Source: Candidatus Uhrbacteria bacterium (GTDB taxonomy: Bacteria > Patescibacteriota > Patescibacteriia > JACQSD01). Taken from it: DNA of 35,326 nucleotides. Numbering within the stretch: the first letter of the stretch is position 1; each line of letters begins with the position of its first letter. The position numbers and the translations under genes are program-made. The notes below the pieces were generated by a model that had not been told where the DNA came from, searched no databases, and was given only the letters and a program-made list of their open reading frames with translations. Where the stretch lies: NCBI GenBank assembly GCA_016206165.1, contig JACQSD010000025.1, forward strand, positions 1 to 35,326. The letters run 5' to 3'. Below, one piece after another: positions 18,007 through 27,042 of the stretch.

Positions 18007-19239
18007 CTAACTGGTCATGAGGAGCAACCAGTAGAGGACACCGCGCCAGAACTGTTCCGGATCCGGGTTGAACGTCGGGGTGTGGTGGTCCCCCGACTCC
18101 GGACGCTTCGCGCCGAGCATGAAGAAACTTCCCGGCACCTTCTGGAGGTACCACGCGAAGTCTTCACCTCCGAGCTCGAGTCCCTGGGTCTTCGTTTCCT
18201 GACCAGCGCTCTCGAGCAGCGCTTTGACCCCGGCCACGGACTCCGGCGTGTTGATGAGTGCCGGATGCCCGTAGACGTACTCCCAGCCATCGACCACCTT
18301 GTCGTTCTCGATGGCCTCCACCTTCGCGTCCGGGTAGAGCGCGACGATGGCGCGGACGAACGCCTCGAGTTGCTTCGCGAACGCCATGCGTTCGTCCATC
18401 GGAAGGACGTTCCGGTTCGCGAACCACATGTCGACATCCGACGGCCGGATGTTCGATCCGGTTCCCGCCTTGAAGACCGCCGGAACAAGGCTCGAAGGTT
18501 CGGTTCCCCCGAGCGTGCGGAGCGCGAAACCGTTGAGCGCGTTGCAGAGGTGCACGCCGATGTCGATCGCGTTCGAGCCCCGGTGCGGGCTCATGACGTG
18601 ACCGCCCGAACACCGGACGCGAACGCGGAACCGATCCGAGTTCGCCATGGCACCCCCAGGGCGAGCCTGGAAGACGCCGGGAGTTCCTTCCTCGCTCGTC
18701 CAGATGTGGAGGCCATGTGCCGACTCGATGCCGTCGCAGACCCCGCCTTCGAAGACGAGCTTGTATCCCCCCGACGGCGTCACCGGGTTCTCCTCCGCCC
18801 GCTGGAACACGAATCGGAGATTCCTGGACGGCGTTACGCCACATTCGGCCATGGCGAGCATCGCAGCCATGAGCATGGCCGAGTGCACGTCGTGACCGCA
18901 AGCGTGCATGACGCCCGCGTGCTCGGAGGCGAACGAAAGGCCGGTCGCCTCCTGGATCGGAAGAGCATCGACGTCCGCACGGAGCAGACGTCGGGGCAGC
19001 TTCGGGTCGACCGTGTAGTCGATCCAGATCCCACCGTCTCCTTCGACGATTTGCGTCCCGCCGAACTGGAGTTTCGGAAAGATGTCATGGGTGACGCCGT
19101 GGGTGATGTATTCGAGGGTCGTTGTTTCCTCTTGGCTGAAACGGACACCCGGATGCTGGTGCATCCACTGGCGCCACTCTTGCATCCGCGCCACGACGCT
19201 GTGTGCCGCGCCGACGAGGTGCTGCATTTCGGTCAACAT
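18007..19239 (-). CDS. M20D family amidohydrolase/peptidase, GC-rich
   Basis: LLRADVDALPIQEATGLSFASEHAGVMHACGHDVHSAMLMAAMLAM...LGGEDFAWYLQKVPGSFFMLGAKRPESGDHHTPTFNPD; AAGGAG Shine-Dalgarno. Confidence 0.92.
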   Translation of the reverse strand: MLTEMQHLVGAAHSVVARMQEWRQWMHQHPGVRFSQEETTTLEYITHGVTHDIFPKLQFGGTQIVEGDGGIWIDYTVDPKLPRRLLRADVDALPIQEATGLSFASEHAGVMHACGHDVHSAMLMAAMLAMAECGVTPSRNLRFVFQRAEENPVTPSGGYKLVFEGGVCDGIESAHGLHIWTSEEGTPGVFQARPGGAMANSDRFRVRVRCSGGHVMSPHRGSNAIDIGVHLCNALNGFALRTLGGTEPSSLVPAVFKAGTGSNIRPSDVDMWFANRNVLPMDERMAFAKQLEAFVRAIVALYPDAKVEAIENDKVVDGWEYVYGHPALINTPESVAGVKALLESAGQETKTQGLELGGEDFAWYLQKVPGSFFMLGAKRPESGDHHTPTFNPDPEQFWRGVLYWLLLMTS

Positions 19240-19392
19240 AATTCCGTACTCCTTCTGTCTGTGGTGGGCATTTTGCCCTGGTTGATCCGCGCCGTTCCAG
19301 GTGAATCTACGATTGTATTCTCAAGCGTCCCTTTCGAAGACGCTGAAATCGGATGAGTTTTGAGAGACCAAACAATAATTCTCCAGCCCGAC

Positions 19393-19468
19393 AATTTACC
19401 ATTTCGTCTCACTATTGTCAAGTATTTCGTCAAGTTTTCGTCAAGTTTGTCGAGTTTTCGTCGAGTTC
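19393..19468 (-). promoter_or_regulatory. Promoter of the GC-rich M20 gene with tandem TTGACG(A) repeats
   Basis: Minus strand TTGACA (19416-19421 complement), 17 nt, TAAATT (19393-19398 complement), preceded by two more CTTGACGAAA copies and related CGAC units. Confidence 0.55.
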
Positions 19469-19553
19469 TGATTCGTTAACTCCCATACAGAATTTCGATA
19501 CAAGAATATGCCATAAAAGTATAGATCACCAGTACACGTTATAAATTCAACAG

Positions 19554-19587
19554 AACGTCTTTTGATCCGATCGGATCAAAAGACGTT
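19554..19587. repeat. 34-bp perfect palindrome, copy 1 (candidate operator)
   Basis: AACGTCTTTTGATCCGATCGGATCAAAAGACGTT followed by TGGTG; identical to 20231-20264. Confidence 0.9.
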
Positions 19588-19656
19588 TGGTGCAAAGAAT
19601 CGTCGTTTATGATACAATTGTATGCAGAGTATTGAGGTATACCGGTCTCTATCGCT

Positions 19657-20226
19657 ATGCGTAAAAAAGAAGAGAAAAAGCAACTATCACTGACAAAACA
19701 AGTACTATCCTTTATCGCTGCAAAATGCATTGAGGCAGGCGCTGGATTGATCACGGCAACGGTGAACTCCATCGAGTACCCACACGTTTTTCCAGAGTTT
19801 GTGGAAGGTATTCGCGCTGAGCGTGCATATTGGGAGCACAAGCGTGTGCACCGTGCGATACAGGAATTGCACAGGCATAAATTTATTACGATGCGCAAGA
19901 AGGGGAATAAACTCGTCATCCAACTTACTGAAGACGGCCGTATTCATTATCTGCGTCAACAAATACAATGTGCATCTTCATGTATACCTGGAGAATGTAT
20001 TATGGTTACCTTCGATATCCCGGAAGCGGCGCGGAGCGCGCGACTGCATTTCCGTCGTTTTCTGAAAGACTGCAATTTCTATCAATTACAAAAAAGTGTT
20101 TGGGTCTGTGAGAAAGCAGTACTACCAAATTTATTGCAGTTCATTGATATCACGAATGTGGGGCAATGGGTCCACGCGTTTGTTGCCAAAGAAGTCAAAC
20201 ATCCAAAGCTCAAGAAGAAAAAATAA
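19657..20226 (+). CDS. PaaX-like transcriptional regulator (winged helix plus Cas2-like C-terminal domain)
   Basis: Basic HTH-like N-terminus and C-terminal GECIMVTFDIPEAARSARLHFRRFLKDCNFYQLQKSVWVCEKAV. Confidence 0.75.
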   Translation: MRKKEEKKQLSLTKQVLSFIAAKCIEAGAGLITATVNSIEYPHVFPEFVEGIRAERAYWEHKRVHRAIQELHRHKFITMRKKGNKLVIQLTEDGRIHYLRQQIQCASSCIPGECIMVTFDIPEAARSARLHFRRFLKDCNFYQLQKSVWVCEKAVLPNLLQFIDITNVGQWVHAFVAKEVKHPKLKKKK

Positions 20227-20230
20227 GAGA

Positions 20231-20264
20231 AACGTCTTTTGATCCGATCGGATCAAAAGACGTT
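20231..20264. repeat. 34-bp perfect palindrome, copy 2 (candidate operator upstream of A3)
   Basis: Identical 34 bp plus the same TGGTG on the right flank. Confidence 0.9.
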
Positions 20265-20289
20265 TGGTGATAATACGCTTTTTATACGT

Positions 20290-21753
20290 ATGAATTTACA
20301 GGAGTTGACTTCGGCGATAAAAAAGGAAGACTGGGAATACCTTGTCGATCGGCGGGAGACGGTGTTGCACCGGTCGTTTACTGCTGCGTGTTACGATTAT
20401 TTTTTTGAGGAGACGGGAATAAAGATTTCTCGAGCGACGGTGGTACGTCCCGGGGGCGACGTGTGGTATCCGCAGAGTGTTCTTGAAAAAGTACGAGAGA
20501 CATTTCGTCGGGGCGGCGTCGCACGATGCCTTGATTTTCAGAAGCGCCTTATCCGAACCGTTCGTGCACTCGACCGATTAGCAACGCGATATGAAAGGCG
20601 AAAATCATTTGCACATTTTTCTGATGTACAATTGCGTCGCATGCTCTCCGAATTTGTCACGTTCACCATTCGTGCGAATGCGTTTCTTCTTCCATTCCCC
20701 GTAGCAGACGGCGTGATTGTCGATCTGATTCGCGCCGAACTCCCTCAAGCCTCGCGAGATCAACAAACAGAATGGATTTGTACGTTGACGTTTCCAGTGA
20801 AAGAGAATGCACATGCGCGTGAGCTGCGATCGCTTCTCATGCTTGCACAGAGGAGTAATGAGCAGCGGATCGTAAAACATCGTCAGCGTTTTTCATGGAT
20901 TGGCGCGCGGGGGCTTTGGTGGCAGGATGCATGGACGCCGGCGATGATCCGTGCGCGCATTCATGCTTCCCACGCTGCAGGGAAGAATCCAGTAGAGGTG
21001 ATTGCAGAGCAGCGCGCAGTGCGTCGAGCAATCATGTATGACGCACGTCGTCTTACGCAGACGCTCGCGATCAAACATGGATCACGCCTTGCGAAGCTGA
21101 TCGCGATCGCGCGTGACTATGCATATCTCCGCACATGGCGTACTGATGTTGTCTATGGATCGAGTTATCGCGCGCGTGGATTGTTCCAGGAACTTGCACG
21201 GCGGAGTCATGTTGATTATTTTCACCTTCCGTATCTGACGTTTCAAGAATTTCAGGAACTCGTTCTTACGTTTCGATTTCCGATTACTCAACAGGAGCTG
21301 CGTCGTCGCATTGCCGCAGGCAAGGATTATCTCGTGACGATTCGTTGTGGACGCGAGTATTTTGTATACACGGGAAAGCGATGGGTTGCATATTTTCAAA
21401 AACTTGTGCGTGGCAATACACAACAATCACGCGTGACCGCAGTGCGAGGAAGCATTGCATATCCCGGCGTGGTTCGTGGGCGGGCGCGGATTGTGCTATC
21501 AACAGACGATTTGTCCAAAGTACGCCGGGGTGATATTCTCGTTGCAGTGATGACGTTTCCTAATTTCATCCCCGCGATGGAAAAAGCAGCAGCATTTGTA
21601 ACCGATGAAGGGGGTATTCTCTGCCACGCATCGATCGTCTCTCGTGAAATGGGAAAACCGTGCGTCATTGGGACAAAGTCGGCGACCACAGTGTTTCGCG
21701 ATGGAGATCGCATTGAAGTTGATGCAACGCATTGTATTGTGAGAAAACTATGA
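20290..21753 (+). CDS. PEP-utilizer phosphohistidine-domain protein, paralog A3
   Basis: ...RGDILVAVMTFPNFIPAMEKAAAFVTDEGGILCHASIVSREMGKPCVIGTKSATTVFRDGDRIEVDATHCIVRKL. Start moved to 20290 because 20239 lies in the palindrome. Confidence 0.9.
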   Translation: MNLQELTSAIKKEDWEYLVDRRETVLHRSFTAACYDYFFEETGIKISRATVVRPGGDVWYPQSVLEKVRETFRRGGVARCLDFQKRLIRTVRALDRLATRYERRKSFAHFSDVQLRRMLSEFVTFTIRANAFLLPFPVADGVIVDLIRAELPQASRDQQTEWICTLTFPVKENAHARELRSLLMLAQRSNEQRIVKHRQRFSWIGARGLWWQDAWTPAMIRARIHASHAAGKNPVEVIAEQRAVRRAIMYDARRLTQTLAIKHGSRLAKLIAIARDYAYLRTWRTDVVYGSSYRARGLFQELARRSHVDYFHLPYLTFQEFQELVLTFRFPITQQELRRRIAAGKDYLVTIRCGREYFVYTGKRWVAYFQKLVRGNTQQSRVTAVRGSIAYPGVVRGRARIVLSTDDLSKVRRGDILVAVMTFPNFIPAMEKAAAFVTDEGGILCHASIVSREMGKPCVIGTKSATTVFRDGDRIEVDATHCIVRKL

Positions 21754-23075
21754 CATTTGCTTTGCCACGACATCAATACCTGCGCACTGTGCGGCGGCCA
21801 TATCCGCCTTTTTATGCGTCTCTGATTTTTACAGGATCGGCGAATCCAAAGCATTATTATTTCGCGCTCAAAAAACCATCCACGGTCCGCAATATTATTG
21901 TATGTGATGGGGTTTGGTATTATGTTGCGCGGGAACTTAGGGCATGTGGGCGCGCTGCATTTCGTGAATGGAATAGTGCACAGATCATCGCCCGTGTTCA
22001 AAGGGCTTTCGTGCAACGTGAACAGGAATTGATGCGAGCGACAAAAACTAATTTGCATACATACGTTAAAGCGTACGAAAGATACATGCCAGCACTACAA
22101 ACTATCTGGAACTTAGATTCGTTCGTTGCCGCTGCTGTTCGTCACGCCATGCATCGAAAATTTCACGCACCAGCAGTGGAGGAGTTGATGGATACATTAA
22201 ACATCCCACTGCAAAATAACTTTTATAAACAAGAAGAATGTGATTTGTTGAATACGCGAGACCTCCATGCGCACGTTCGAAAATATGATTGGATTCATTC
22301 TCGTTATGGAGAAGTGCGCCCGTATACGATCGCGGAAGCACGTGCGAAGCGGGCAGGGATGGATAAAACGGCATTGATTGCTGGATGGAGGAAGGAAAAA
22401 AGAAAGGTCAGACGCGCTATCCGTGATGCAAAGCGCATGCTTGGGTCCCGCGCGTATCTTATTGATCTGCTTCAATTCATTATTTACTATCGAACGCAAC
22501 GAACGGACATCATTAATAAGAGCAGTTATCTCTTTGCGCCGAAACTTGCGCGCTTCGCCCACGCAAGGGGATTGACGTACGATCAGATGCTGCATTGCAC
22601 GAAAGATGAAGTACTCCAGGGTGCCCCATCGCGCACGATATTGAATGCACGAATTCGTCATCATGCAACGATTATTGATCGCGGGGGAGTCTCGGTGCTT
22701 GCTGGAAAAGACTATGATCGGATCAAAGCATTCGTTGATAAAGATGTCGCGCGTGTGAACAGGTTTTCCGGCTCCGTCGCGTCTCCCGGACGAGTTACCG
22801 GAATTGTAAAGATTATTTTAGGGCGCGACGATTTTTCAAAAATCAAAAAAGGAGATATTTTAGTTGCAGGTATGACCACGCCACAGATGCTTCCGATTAT
22901 GAAAAAAGCAGGAGCATTTGTCACGGATGAGGGCGGTATTACGTGTCACGCAGCCATTATTTCGCGCGAGCTCAAGAAGCCGTGTATCATCGGAACAAAA
23001 GTTGCCACTCGCGTTCTCAAAGACGGCGATCGCGTGGAGGTGGATGCCGAGCGTGGGATAGTACGAAGGCTGTGA
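21750..23075 (+). CDS. PEP-utilizer phosphohistidine-domain protein, paralog A4
   Basis: ATGA overlap with A3. ...KGDILVAGMTTPQMLPIMKKAGAFVTDEGGITCHAAIISRELKKPCIIGTKVATRVLKDGDRVEVDAERGIVRRL. Confidence 0.9.
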   Translation: MTFALPRHQYLRTVRRPYPPFYASLIFTGSANPKHYYFALKKPSTVRNIIVCDGVWYYVARELRACGRAAFREWNSAQIIARVQRAFVQREQELMRATKTNLHTYVKAYERYMPALQTIWNLDSFVAAAVRHAMHRKFHAPAVEELMDTLNIPLQNNFYKQEECDLLNTRDLHAHVRKYDWIHSRYGEVRPYTIAEARAKRAGMDKTALIAGWRKEKRKVRRAIRDAKRMLGSRAYLIDLLQFIIYYRTQRTDIINKSSYLFAPKLARFAHARGLTYDQMLHCTKDEVLQGAPSRTILNARIRHHATIIDRGGVSVLAGKDYDRIKAFVDKDVARVNRFSGSVASPGRVTGIVKIILGRDDFSKIKKGDILVAGMTTPQMLPIMKKAGAFVTDEGGITCHAAIISRELKKPCIIGTKVATRVLKDGDRVEVDAERGIVRRL

Positions 23076-23152
23076 CCTCGCCCACGCGAAGGCCCCGGGT
23101 TTATCCCGGGGCGACGAAAGGAATTGCTCGTAAATTAACGGAGTGAAAAAAT

Positions 23153-23998
23153 ATGATAGAACGACAAATAGGCATATCTGAATTTTCTGAACCAGAGCAA
23201 CCCATTCTTTCTCCAGAAGATCAGCAGGTTATTGAATTTGGACTCCACGCGTTGCAAGAATGGCTGCAAAAAAAGAAGAATGAGGAGCTTCCGACGTGCG
23301 TTATATTTCTCGAAACTTCCGCACGCCCTTTTTATGCTGCGGTCGCTCCGATCCTGAAGTCGCTGTATTCATCCCGCGATCTCCCTTCGCCCTCATACCA
23401 TTTCCTTGTGACACCGCCTCGAGATTCTGATGCGCGCGCAGTAGAATGGCGTGAAGCGCAGGCGCAACGTCTTCAAGAGGTCATTGGATCTGCGCGGCCG
23501 GGAAATATTTTAATGGTAGATGATTTCTTATTTCATGGAGAAACGATTTCGCAGATTAATACTTTAAAGCCATTGGTTTGTCCTGGTGTGAAACTCGATT
23601 TCTTTGTATTCTTTGATACGGAGAATCGCCATAAAACAATGCCGGGCGTCGTCGCGGGGGTATGTCAGGACGATCTTCAGTCGTACGATGTAATTCGGAA
23701 AATAACCTGGAAGAAGGAACTGAGCAACTTTACCGGTTTCCGATTTACAAGTAAGGGGGTTTTTCCGCGGCATGAAGGAGTAGCAGCGATCGGACAGCGT
23801 GGTAAGGAGGCGGTCATTGGTGTGCGAGAACAAGAGAACCCATCGAAAAAAACAGAGCGATCCCCAGATGCAAATCAAGGGAAGATCCAGCAGATAAGAG
23901 CGGAAATGTCTGCAATTGCCGAGAAGGTTCTTTCCGATACGCAATGGAATAAAGCGGATGCTATTAGTAAACTTGAAGCAGAGCATATTGAATTTTAA
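23153..23998 (+). CDS. Phosphoribosyltransferase-like protein
   Basis: PRPP-loop-like GNILMVDDFLFHGETISQINTLKPL after an alpha/beta N-terminal region. Confidence 0.6.
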   Translation: MIERQIGISEFSEPEQPILSPEDQQVIEFGLHALQEWLQKKKNEELPTCVIFLETSARPFYAAVAPILKSLYSSRDLPSPSYHFLVTPPRDSDARAVEWREAQAQRLQEVIGSARPGNILMVDDFLFHGETISQINTLKPLVCPGVKLDFFVFFDTENRHKTMPGVVAGVCQDDLQSYDVIRKITWKKELSNFTGFRFTSKGVFPRHEGVAAIGQRGKEAVIGVREQENPSKKTERSPDANQGKIQQIRAEMSAIAEKVLSDTQWNKADAISKLEAEHIEF

Positions 23999-24036
23999 TA
24001 TTCTTCATTGCGGATTACGACTATAGATTATTGATT

Positions 24037-25326
24037 ATGGATATCACCGAACTTAAAAAGAAGGTCCTGTCATACACATGGGAATACTGGGCGGCGCGGC
24101 CGTTTGGGGCGTTTATTATGTCCATTTTTCGTGAAGGAAATACGCGTCCCTTTATGCGGAGAGTTGGTGTGGATGCGGAATTTCCCGTGACGCTTTTTCA
24201 GAAAGGCGCGTTTTATAAGAGTGAAAAGGTGTTTGATGATTTTTCAGCGCAACTCGCGCGAAATATTAAAAGGGGCGTTACGGTATTCGATATCGTGCGG
24301 TCATGTGAGGAATTTCACGTGCGCGAGCGGAAGCATATTGAAGAGTTACTTAAAAAGAAAATGGATCCCATTCATAAATTGCGCGAGCTTCACGATATCT
24401 GTGCGTTACTCTTTTCGTACGTCTGGATTACGCATGGACTGGAACATCTTTATCTTGGGCAACTCCAAAATGAGGCTCCACGGTATACGCGCGGTGATGT
24501 TGCGAAATTCATTGGCGATATTAGTTTCCCGATCAAGAAAAATGCACACGCATATTTTTTGGAGGCGCTCGCGTCACGTGCATCACTCGCGAGTATTCAG
24601 AAACAATTTGCATGGATCAAAGTACGCGATGGGTTTAGTGCAGGATTTACATTGGAAGAGCTTGGTGTAGAGCGGGCGAAGATACGAAAGCAGGGGAGGA
24701 GTCACGCCGTGCCTCATGTGCGTATACCAACAGGATTGAAAAATCTCGCAGCGATTGCACAGGAGCTCGTGTATTTCCGAACGCTCCGCACGGATATTTT
24801 GTATGAATTCTTGTTTCTTGCTCGACCAATTTTGAAGAGCGTCGCGAAGAAATACGGTATACCTTTTTTAGAACTCCGCAATTACGCGATTCAAGATCTT
24901 ATCGCAGGGAAACCAAAAGCATATCCGCCGGCGGTCTGCGTCATTTCGTACGGCAAAGAGTTCGCGATTCTTGACGCACCTCTTGTTGACGACTCGCTTG
25001 GCGCTGTTCGGGAACTTAAAGGTGTCATTGCATTCAAAGGTGTTGTACGTGGCATTGCAAAAATTGTGAAAGTCGCGCATGAGATTGGGAAAGTACAAGA
25101 AGGTGACATTATCATTGCGCCGACCACTGCCCCATCATTTATTTTTGGTATGAAGCGCGCCGCCGCATTTGTCACGGAGGAGGGTGGGATTACCTCGCAT
25201 GCTGCAATCGTTGCACGCGAAATGAAAAAGCCATGTATCATCGGAACAAAGATCGCGACGAGAGTATTCAAAGACGGCGACCGTGTGGAAGTTGACGCTG
25301 AACGAGGGATTATTCGTAGGATTTGA
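24037..25326 (+). CDS. PEP-utilizer phosphohistidine-domain protein, paralog A5
   Basis: ...EGDIIIAPTTAPSFIFGMKRAAAFVTEEGGITSHAAIVAREMKKPCIIGTKIATRVFKDGDRVEVDAERGIIRRI. Confidence 0.9.
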   Translation: MDITELKKKVLSYTWEYWAARPFGAFIMSIFREGNTRPFMRRVGVDAEFPVTLFQKGAFYKSEKVFDDFSAQLARNIKRGVTVFDIVRSCEEFHVRERKHIEELLKKKMDPIHKLRELHDICALLFSYVWITHGLEHLYLGQLQNEAPRYTRGDVAKFIGDISFPIKKNAHAYFLEALASRASLASIQKQFAWIKVRDGFSAGFTLEELGVERAKIRKQGRSHAVPHVRIPTGLKNLAAIAQELVYFRTLRTDILYEFLFLARPILKSVAKKYGIPFLELRNYAIQDLIAGKPKAYPPAVCVISYGKEFAILDAPLVDDSLGAVRELKGVIAFKGVVRGIAKIVKVAHEIGKVQEGDIIIAPTTAPSFIFGMKRAAAFVTEEGGITSHAAIVAREMKKPCIIGTKIATRVFKDGDRVEVDAERGIIRRI

Positions 25327-25350
25327 CAGGTGCTTGCGTCATGCTATACT
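25323..25350 (+). promoter_or_regulatory. Promoter of the RHH/RelE-like module
   Basis: TTGACA - 16 nt - TATACT. Confidence 0.6.
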
Positions 25351-25379
25351 AGGATTACTAAGTATTAATAAGTATTACT

Positions 25380-25613
25380 ATGCGTACTTCATCTGTCTTA
25401 ACCATCTCACTCCCACCGTCGATGGTCCGCGATCTCGAACGTGTGACGAAAAAGACGCAAATGACGCGCTCGGAACTTCTTCGTGCAGCGTTACGCCGTT
25501 TTTTTGAGGAAGAAAATGCCATGGACGCGATCCGTATTGCGAATACGGAGCGTGCACAAGGAAAACTCAAACTCCTTCCTAAAGGTGGGCTTGCACAACT
25601 TATGCATACGTAG
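25380..25613 (+). CDS. Ribbon-helix-helix (CopG-like) antitoxin
   Basis: MRTSSVLTISLPPSMVRDLERVTKKTQMTRSELLRAALRRFFEE. Confidence 0.85.
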   Translation: MRTSSVLTISLPPSMVRDLERVTKKTQMTRSELLRAALRRFFEEENAMDAIRIANTERAQGKLKLLPKGGLAQLMHT

Positions 25614-25883
25614 ATGGCAGCCATACGTTTTATCTACTACACGTCGCATTTTGTTCGAGCAGCGAAGCGATTACCTGCAGAACTGCAGAGCGCTGCAGAG
25701 GAGCGGGAGTTGCTTTTTCGGCGCAATTGCTTTGATCCGCGACTCAAGACGCACAAGCTCTCTGGAAGACTCCGAGAGCTTTGGTCATTTTCTCTTGCGT
25801 ATAAGTATAGAATTGCTTTTCGTTTTGTCGATGGTACTACCGTAGAATTTGTTGATACTGGAGATCATGATATTTATCAATGA
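25614..25883 (+). CDS. RelE/ParE superfamily toxin (mRNA interferase-like)
   Basis: FVRAAKRLPAELQSAAEERELLF...DPRLKTHKLSGRLRELWSFSLAYKYRIAFRFVDGTTVEFVDTGDHDIYQ; adjacent to the RHH antitoxin. Confidence 0.88.
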   Translation: MAAIRFIYYTSHFVRAAKRLPAELQSAAEERELLFRRNCFDPRLKTHKLSGRLRELWSFSLAYKYRIAFRFVDGTTVEFVDTGDHDIYQ

Positions 25884-25887
25884 TTGT

Positions 25888-26994
25888 ATGCAAGTACTTG
25901 TGTCAAGAATTGATACTATCATCGCGCAGTATGGTCTCAAGCCGGCGACGCGGCGGAGGTTTCCGTTGCTCACGTTGAGTTGCATTGCTGAAGGGTACAC
26001 GCATGTGTTGCGACGCATGTTCGGTATTTCTGCGCATGCAGTCGGCGGGCTTGGGTCGCGCGATGAATGGCACACAATGTTGAATGAGCAGGCGATTGGC
26101 GATGGAGCGCGTGTGCTCATTCAAAAATATGGAGCTGATCTTGACGGAGAAGTTTTTATTCCTGTTCGTGCCGCGCTCGTAGCATGGACAAAAGAATGGA
26201 AGGTGATCGAACCGCTCATCACGCAGGATCCACAAAATTTTTTTCAGAGAATCGTTCGCCTTTATCCCACATACCTTGCCTGTCTCGGTCTCTATAATTG
26301 TTTCTGGCGGTACATTGGCGATCGCAGTGATGCTGAAGGATTGTCGAAGAAAGAAATAGATGCTCTTGGTGCAGAGCGCGATATCATGGCAAAAATTTAT
26401 CCTGAAGTTGAATCGCAGATCGCGAGCGCCGTCAAGAATTTTGGAGACGCGGAAGGATTTGACGGTGATCTTTTACGATATGCAACATATCGTGAATGTG
26501 TTGATGGGAAGGCAGACACACATGATCATGAATGGCTTTCTGAACTTGCGCGCAGAAGAGACAGATTCTTCTATCTTTACGCCGAAGAAGGTGCGCGTGA
26601 GTATCTTATCACTCACCGAAAGATGATCGCGGAGATCGAACGACGATATTATACGATTGATACCACAGTGAAAGAGGTGCAGGGGAATATCGCGCATGCG
26701 GGTTTTGTGCAAGGGACTGTTTTTAATCTTGCAGAATGGAAAGGTGCTAAGCCGGAACATTTGGCGCCAGGGACTATACTTGTGGCGGGGATGACACACC
26801 CGAGTGATAGTACGCTCATTCGCGAGGCAGCAGCGATCGTCACGGACGAGGGCGGGATTCTTTGCCATGCGTCCATTCTTGCGCGGGAGTTTAAGATCCC
26901 GACGGTGATCGGCACCAAGATTGCAACACGAGTATTTCATGATGGGGATCGCGTTGAATTCGATGCAGTGAAGGGAATTGTACGAAAGATCTAA
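25888..26994 (+). CDS. PEP-utilizer phosphohistidine-domain protein, paralog A6 (most divergent N-terminus)
   Basis: ...PGTILVAGMTHPSDSTLIREAAAIVTDEGGILCHASILAREFKIPTVIGTKIATRVFHDGDRVEFDAVKGIVRKI. Confidence 0.88.
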   Translation: MQVLVSRIDTIIAQYGLKPATRRRFPLLTLSCIAEGYTHVLRRMFGISAHAVGGLGSRDEWHTMLNEQAIGDGARVLIQKYGADLDGEVFIPVRAALVAWTKEWKVIEPLITQDPQNFFQRIVRLYPTYLACLGLYNCFWRYIGDRSDAEGLSKKEIDALGAERDIMAKIYPEVESQIASAVKNFGDAEGFDGDLLRYATYRECVDGKADTHDHEWLSELARRRDRFFYLYAEEGAREYLITHRKMIAEIERRYYTIDTTVKEVQGNIAHAGFVQGTVFNLAEWKGAKPEHLAPGTILVAGMTHPSDSTLIREAAAIVTDEGGILCHASILAREFKIPTVIGTKIATRVFHDGDRVEFDAVKGIVRKI

Positions 26995-27042
26995 AGCCTC
27001 CATTGTCTTATTCGCGCGAATGGTAGAATAACAAAAGTGACT

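Noticed and set aside
17968-19356. 462-aa plus-strand ORF antisense to the M20 gene
   Set aside because: Shadow ORF typical of GC-rich genes; Arg/Val/Glu-rich with no family pattern, whereas the minus frame has full M20D motifs.
19554-20264. Repeated palindromes near a Cas2-fold protein as a CRISPR array
   Set aside because: Only two copies separated by a gene, no spacer periodicity, no other cas genes.
20239-20289. ORF-track start of A3 at 20239
   Set aside because: It lies inside the palindrome; ATG 20290 is the more plausible start.
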